From Ulota crispa (taxonomy: Eukaryota > Streptophyta > Bryopsida > Orthotrichales > Orthotrichaceae): a DNA stretch of 64,000 nucleotides. The DNA is taken from the NCBI GenBank assembly GCA_963920765.1, contig OY987243.1:32673060-32737059 (forward strand), read 5' to 3'. Both the position numbers and the translations under genes were made by a program. Positions within the stretch are counted from its first letter, which is position 1, and each line of letters begins with the position of its first letter. Under the pieces are notes generated by a model that saw only the letters and a program-made list of their open reading frames with translations, had not been told where the DNA came from and ran no database searches. Positions 58,528 to 64,000 of this stretch are shown in pieces.

Positions 58528-59125
58528 TTCCACCTTCTCATGTTCTAAATAGGGCAGCACAATCCACATTGCAATTTATAATATTTCAAAAGATTGCATC
58601 AAATTCTTTAATACTGAATTTGAATATTTTTACATGTGCCTTTTTTACATTCCCAGCTTCTAAATAAAACAACTCAAGCCCACATTGAAATTTGTAGTAT
58701 TACAAAGGGCATTGTCAAATGCTTTAAAATAGAGTTTACATTTCTTCTATATTGCATATTCTACCTTTCCAAGTTCCAAATAAGACAACTCAAGCTCACA
58801 TTGCAACTTGTAATATTGCAAAGGGCATTGTCAAATGCTTTAAAATAAGGTTTACATTTTTTTTGATTGTTCATGTTCTATCTTCCTAGGTTCCAAATAG
58901 AGTAGCTAAATCCCATATCTTAATTTGTGGTATCTTGAAGAATATTGTCAAATGCTTTAAAATGAAATTTACTTTTCTTCAACTGTGAATGCTCTATTAT
59001 CCTAAGTCTTGAATAGGGTAGCTCAAGCTCACATTGCAACTTGTAATATTGCAAAATAACTGTCAAGTATTTTCAAATAAGATTTACATATTTTGACATG
59101 TGCAAGGTCTACCTTTTCAGTTTTC
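58528..59125. repeat. Degenerate tandem repeat, ~115 bp period, about 5 units
   Basis: Units share TTC(C/T)AAATA(G/A)(G/A)(A/G)CA(A/G)CTCAAGC(C/T)CACATTG(C/A)AA, TTGTAATATTGCAAA and TTGTCAAATGCTTTAAAAT(A/G). The two central units are the closest. It lies inside the 4.7 kb element. Confidence 0.7.
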
Positions 59126-59374
59126 AAATAAAATAACAAAAACACAAAAAATCATTTAAGGCAAATTTGTGTTCATTAGATTTGAATTGTTTAATTCAAC
59201 ATTATTCTCAAATCAACTTAATAGCAAAATGATAATTTTGGTAATTTTCTCTATTACAGGTCATTTTAATTGATTTTTGCCAAAAAATAACTAAGTTTTT
59301 AATTTCAAACCTTAAATTTTGTTGAAATTTCTTATATTGCAATTTTAACAAATTTTGTGTCTCTTTTACAAGAC

Positions 59375-59690
59375 ACACTTAGAGTACAACAGTGCCTCCT
59401 AGGTTCCGAGGAAGGTCTTGAAACAAAAAGAGGTAACTTGCAAAAGAAAAACAAAAAACAAAAATGAAAACAAAAATTTTGAATTTTTTTGTTTTTTTTT
59501 GTTTTTTTTTTGTTTTGTTGTAGGAGGGCACCTCGGATTCCAAGGAAGGTTTTGAAAAATAAAATAAAAAATAAAAAAAATTGTAGGAGGGTTCCTCGGA
59601 TTCCGAGGAGCACTTTACAAAACCCACAATGTACCCAAAATGACCTCCTTGGTTCCAAGGAGGGCCCTAAGACAAGAAGAGGAAACTTGT
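59375..59690. repeat. CCTCGGATTCCGAGG palindrome repeats, copy 1
   Basis: A run of short modules, each GGAGGG(C/T)(A/T)CCTCGGATTCC(G/A)AGGA, separated by A/T tracts. The segment GAGGAGCACTTT(A/G)CAAAACCCACAATG and ACCTCCTTGGTTCCAAGGAGGG recur almost exactly at 61584-61765. Confidence 0.75.
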
Positions 59691-61583
59691 AGAAATTAAA
59701 ACTTTTTTCTTGGTACACCCCAGTCAATCCTGGGCACTTAATTGTACTTTTCTAGAATCAAAATTATGCATTAGCATAACCTCCGGTGTTTTGTAATAGT
59801 CCATAAATACTTATGCTTTTTTGCTAATTCTAGTTTATGATGTGCATGGAGAACCCAATGCCGCAAACGTAAAATGCAGTAAAGAAGCTTTTTGAGAAAA
59901 AGCATGCATTGATTTTTAAGTTGAGCATAAAAGAAAGCTATGCTCAGAACATGCAACATAACGTCAGTTATCTCAAACAGCAAAGGCTAGTACAAGCGTG
60001 TTCAAAAGAGTTATATAGCCATGTTTATAAGAAAGAGTGAAACAACTTCCACATGCAAATCAAGTGTATATGCATGCATGTATTAATACTGGGGCAGAAG
60101 CCAAGAGACCAACCCTCATGTAAGAAAAGGGAAATATCTACCCCGAGAGCATAAAAGACTAATTACAAGCCAAAAATATCTGCAATTAACCAAATAAATC
60201 ATGTACAATCCTGGATGTATCTTGGATCACACTATGTATAAAATACCTCAAATCAAACCAAAAAGTGGAATGTTTTTATGTGTAAAAACAAGACCAGAGC
60301 ATCCATATCCTAATAGCACATACAAGAACAAATAAATCTCTAAAAATCAAGGTTTAGAGCTTGAAAAGGTTTTAGAAGAATGTAGTGGAAAGCTTGAATT
60401 GCCAGCTACTCCAAGAGGTTATGGACCTCACCTGTGCCCATCCCAAGAACACCAACAAGCCAATGTGAGGTTTGTGAGGATGCAATAGGTGTCAATAGCC
60501 CATAACGCGTGTTATGCTTTCACGAGGAGAAACAAACCTAAAGCAACAAAACTACATCAAAGTAAAACCTCAAAGTAATAAAACCTGTGTGGACTATGAA
60601 GAAGCCATGTGTCTAGTTGAATCGAATTGCTCAATAGCTACAGTTTCTCTACTTCGTATGTGAACAAGGTACCAAAAAGCATTGTATGCACACTCTTGCT
60701 TAAGCTGTAATGAGCGTGCTCATTGCAAAGTTTAGCATGAACCCTACTCAGCCATATGAACAGGCATAGCATGAGTATTGTATACACAAAGAATTATCTC
60801 TTCTCAAAGTTTGAGCAAAGAGGGCACAAAAAAGGAGAGAGAGAGTAAGCCTGAGGATCACCTATCATTATTACATGCAGAATCCAGCTATTACTGAGAG
60901 CTAAACTCGAGTTTAGAATATTGGAAGGCCAATAGTATTCCTGGGCCTTATCTGGGTCATCTTGGTATTAGCAAATGTGAGATGTAACTCAAGTTCATAT
61001 TGCTCTATAGATCAATGGTAATCCTAAGCCCATTAGTGGTAATCCAAGGATAAAAAATAGAGATTAACTCAAGTTCATATTAGTAGATAAGTGTAGCTTT
61101 ACATGAACTTAAGAACTCAGTAATTTTGGTAGGTGAGATCCATCCATCAATCCATAGGTTTGGATAAATGTAAAATCATGAATGAATCCATGTATGGCAA
61201 AGGATCACTTGTAGAAAGTGAAAGCACATAAGAGTGCATTACAAATCTCAAAGCAAAAGTAAAGTACTCATTTATTGAGATGGTATAATTGCCATTCAAT
61301 AGTCCACAAATGTAGCTAAATATAACCTACTAGGAGTAAGTCAAAAAAACATTATTCTGCAACTAGAGTCGGCAAGGAAAGTGGCACTATGGCTAAGCCC
61401 ACACATATAGGTATAAAGCTCTTTATTGTATAAATTACTATAGTAATCAAAGTATGTAGGCCAAATTATGAGAAAAATGAGCCCAAAGAGCTGTAATCAA
61501 AGTTCTTGTAACTATCCATATATGCAATATGGTCAAGAGGCAACCATTAGCACTGAATATTATTAAAAAAATAAAATAAAAAA

Positions 61584-61765
61584 AATTGTAGGAGGGCACC
61601 TCAAATTCTGAGGAGCAAAAAGGGGCCCCTTGCAAAACCAAAAAAATTAATTAATTAATTTGAAAAAAAAAAATTGTGGGAGGGCTCCTTGGATTCCGAG
61701 GAGCACTTTGCAAAACCCACAATGGGCCCAAGATGACCTCCTTGGTTCCAAGGAGGGTCCTAAGC
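61584..61765. repeat. CCTTGGATTCCGAGG palindrome repeats, copy 2
   Basis: The second occurrence of the same modules in the same order and strand, ~2 kb downstream, still inside the 4.7 kb element. Nearly identical to 59580-59670, suggesting a recent intra-element duplication. Confidence 0.75.
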
Positions 61766-62393
61766 CCCCCCATTTGGTCCAAAGAGGGGGTTTGTAGTGT
61801 GCAAGTGAACTTGTAAATGTTAGTATATCATAGCTTGAAGCTTTTTTGCAATGTGAGGTTTTTTTTTAATGTCCTATTTATGCACGTCTATTCATTAAAT
61901 ATTCCAAACTCACATCATAATCTCATTCATTGGATGATAATTGGATGGATGATGGATGAATGATTGGATGAATGTTTTTTGATCATGGATGAATGATATT
62001 CATTCTTCATCTGTTTCAAATTTCCTTTCATGTGCATAAACTAAAATTTCTACCATTTTGCTTTTACTACCCTTATTTGGACAATGCATGAATTTATAAG
62101 AGCTCTCTTCCTCCAAGTTACTTGATGATCTTTTCATTTCTAAGAGTTGTTCTATTACTATTTTATGGGCTAACTTCATTTTCTATTACTCAAAAATGAA
62201 TATTTTTTAATAAAATGTAAACACTCACTGCTCAAATCTAACTGCTCATTGCTCACCGCTCCCCGCTCACACTTTAGCTACGCTAGGGCCGATGGGGCTG
62301 CATGCATGAGTAAAATCCCTACCCTAGAACATGTGATTGGATAATAGCAAGTTTTATTAAAGCAATCTTCCTGCTCCTTGGAACATGAATGGG

Positions 62394-62396
<3 letters not shown>

Positions 62397-62438
<42 letters not shown>
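62397..62438. repeat. Poly-T tract
   Basis: Forty-two consecutive T residues. It could be the tail of a retroposed sequence on the minus strand or simple slippage. Confidence 0.9.
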
Positions 62439-62439
<1 letters not shown>

Positions 62440-62753
62440 TAATTTGGGAGATAGAAGATTGCTTTCCAAAGAAAGATGCAAAATTTTAGCTCCTTAAAAT
62501 TTGAAGATGACCTTGGAGCTTGATGTCTCTTGAAGGGCGCTTAGCAAGGCTGGCTATATTACATAGTTTGGTGAGTCCCTAATGGACCTTAGTTTGGAGG
62601 CTGGACTAGGCAGGACCCAATACTCTCCCATTTGGAGAGGAGTGGATATGCTCTAAGTTGCTAATTGTCTTATTTAGCACTCTCATACTAAGAGGCAAAT
62701 GGGGTTGCTTTAAATTGGCTAGCATTAGGAAGAAAATAGTGCTTATTTGTTAA

Positions 62754-62983
62754 CCCCTAAGTGCTCCAGTGACGGGATTTTGTTGTTCGGGATCCCAAGT
62801 TGATCTTGCTTTTTCTCTCGATCCGAACTGTGAAAAAAGTTGTGCCTAGTCCCCATCAGCAAAAAAGGTAGTCTTTTTTTAGATCCTACGGTCATTTTTT
62901 TTGAATGTAATTTTCCAAGCTGTGGTGGCCATCAAACCTCCCATTTTCTCCTAAACCCTAAAACAACTCTGAGCACTCAAGGG
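62754..62983. mobile_element. TTAA-type MITE, CCCCTAAGTGCTC ends (inverted partner 1)
   Basis: TTAA at 62750-62753 and 62984-62987. Ends CCCCTAAGTGCTCC and GAGCACTCAAGGG are inverted. The right half is an inverted copy of the left half of the element at 63149-63378. Confidence 0.7.
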
Positions 62984-63148
62984 TTAAAGGGAGAATAAGA
63001 GTTTGGGAATTTTTTTGGCTTCACCTACTAAAATCCAACATCTTTTGTGATCAATTGATTTTTTCCCATGCCATATCAAATATTTTTTAAATTTACACTA
63101 CAACATGATATAATTAGATCTTAAAAATAAAATCTAATTGATTTTTAA

Positions 63149-63378
63149 CCCCTGAGCGCCTAGAGTTATTTTTGGATTTTGGAGAAAATGGGGGGTTTAA
63201 TGGCCACCACATCTTGAAAAATTACATTCAGAAAAAGTGACCGTAGGATTTGAAAAGGACTACCTTCTTTGCTGATGGGGACCAACCATGACTATTTTCA
63301 CCATACAAATTAAGAAAAAAAAATGAGATGAAGTTGTGGGCCTCAATGACAGGATGCTGTTGCTAGGGCACTTAAGGG
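63149..63378. mobile_element. TTAA-type MITE, CCCCTGAGCGCC ends (inverted partner 2)
   Basis: TTAA at 63145-63148 and 63379-63382. Ends CCCCTGAGCGCCTAG and CTAGGGCACTTAAGGG are inverted. It is the same family as 62754-62983 in the opposite orientation: GGAGAAAATGGGGGGTTTAATGGCCACCAC here, its complement there. Confidence 0.75.
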
Positions 63379-63509
63379 TTAACTGGTGGTTTCAAAATGC
63401 AACCAATTTTTTTCCTAATTTCACCTGCTCACTTTGAACCAGCTGCCAAAAATTTCCACACATTGGGGGGAATTTACCAAAAGGAGCCAATACATGTTTG
63501 CCCGCATTA

Positions 63510-63751
63510 CAATAGAACTCTTCTAAACTAATATCCTTTATAATCTAATATACAACACACTTCTCAATGTCAGACCATGCGTCAATCGTAATCCAAAACA
63601 ATTAATTCAATAACAGTAACGCTCCTTGATGCTATCCCAGCACTAATCTCAAGGTCATTGCACTTACACTTCCACAAAATTAACTAATAACTCACTTAAA
63701 CTAATCTAATTCTTGGGGTCCCAACCATATCAGTTTAGAGGAGTTCTACTG
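63510..63751. mobile_element. Emigrant-like (pogo) MITE
   Basis: The ends CAATAGAACTCTTCTAAACT and AGTTTAGAGGAGTTCTACTG are inverted, with TA on each side (63508-63509 and 63752-63753). This resembles the Arabidopsis Emigrant end (CAGTAAAACCTCTATAAATTAATA, TA duplication) of the pogo branch of Tc1/mariner. The GGGGTCCCAACC sequence next to the right end fits such elements. Length is 242 bp, non-coding. Confidence 0.75.
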
Positions 63752-63753
63752 TA

Positions 63754-64000
63754 CATCCGACCATCGGTGAATGATGAAATGCTTGACAAAGGGATCAGGA
63801 ATTTACTTCTGGCGGTATAACAAAATGGGCCAATGGGTTGGTGAGGAATCTGCCCACACCGCCACCACCCCCAGCCACCACCCCCAGCCACCACCGCCCG
63901 GGTAAAAACTTTTCAGGAAGATACTCTGCATTCGCAATGCCCTCGTGGCTCCCTGCATGCATTTCCACCTTCGTCCTTTACCGCCCCGAGACTTGCTTGA
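63754..64000. other. GC-rich right edge with CCACC minisatellite
   Basis: GC content rises sharply. 63856-63898 holds a short tandem of CCACCACCCCCAG units. The GC-rich end may be the edge of a gene or promoter beyond the window. No frame can be supported. Confidence 0.4.

Larger units (their letters stand above)
57983..62653. mobile_element. Large PIF/Harbinger-like element (4.7 kb), no transposase seen
   Basis: The ends GAGCATCTCCACTC and GAGTGGATATGCTC are inverted, with TAA outside each (57980-57982 and 62654-62656). Subterminal sequence is also mirrored: AAAGTGTGAGCGAGGAGCG (left, 58138-58156) against CGCTCCCCGCTCACACTTT (right, ~62257-62275), with GAGC(G/A)GTGAGC repeats. No transposase frame was recognised in the 4.67 kb, which is AT-rich and holds internal repeats. 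It appears non-autonomous or heavily decayed. Confidence 0.7.

Noticed and set aside
1-64000. CRISPR arrays, operons, bacterial RBS or phage signals
   Set aside because: The intron-exon genes and plant-type transposons show nuclear eukaryotic DNA. The regular repeats are satellites without unique spacers.
1-64000. tRNA or snRNA genes
   Set aside because: No convincing A/B box pair with a cloverleaf was found by eye. A tRNAscan-SE and Infernal run would settle it.

Overview
This is nuclear DNA from a streptophyte (land plant or charophyte alga). The genes are intron-rich, with short GT-AG introns of about 70 to 800 bp. The best-preserved gene is a plant-type RTEL1 helicase, and the intergenic DNA is AT-rich and crowded with short terminal-inverted-repeat (TIR) transposons. 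No operons, prokaryotic signals, CRISPR arrays or confident RNA genes were seen. The species cannot be named from sequence alone.

Three genes can be modelled exon by exon. (1) 11709-9023, minus strand: a 3-exon gene for a ~518 aa acidic/basic low-complexity protein with a membrane segment near each end and an internal 26-residue duplication; function unknown. (2) 22489-18316, minus strand: an 8-exon gene for a 418 aa P-loop GTPase-like protein (GAMGAGKST, DSRG, THGD) with a C-terminal membrane anchor. (3) 27736-36669 or 37009, plus strand: a ~25-exon RTEL1 gene (XPD-like iron-sulphur helicase plus harmonin-N-like C-terminal region) with one GC-AG intron, an out-of-phase exon 1/2 junction and two in-phase alternative 3' ends. 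Genes 2 and 3 are divergent and share a ~5 kb interval containing a 1.3 kb satellite of about 22-23 bp units. A possible fourth gene fragment (3' exon, 572-760) lies at the left edge, next to a TIR element that may have landed in it.

From 37 kb to the right end no gene could be supported. That half is built of transposon copies, many nested. The dominant group is a set of elements bounded by TTAA and ending in CCCCTAA or CCCTTAA, often sharing one TTAA between neighbours, as expected of non-autonomous piggyBac-like elements. Others are elements with TAA target duplications and GAGCATCTCC-type ends (PIF/Harbinger-like), elements with 8-bp duplications (hAT-like), an Emigrant/pogo-like element with TA duplications, an AGGTAGG-ended TA family, and a ~250 bp family with AACAC(C/G)ATATT ends present four times. 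Several copies sit in introns of the three genes; one ends 11 nt before an RTEL1 3' splice site. No transposase or reverse transcriptase ORF was recognised.
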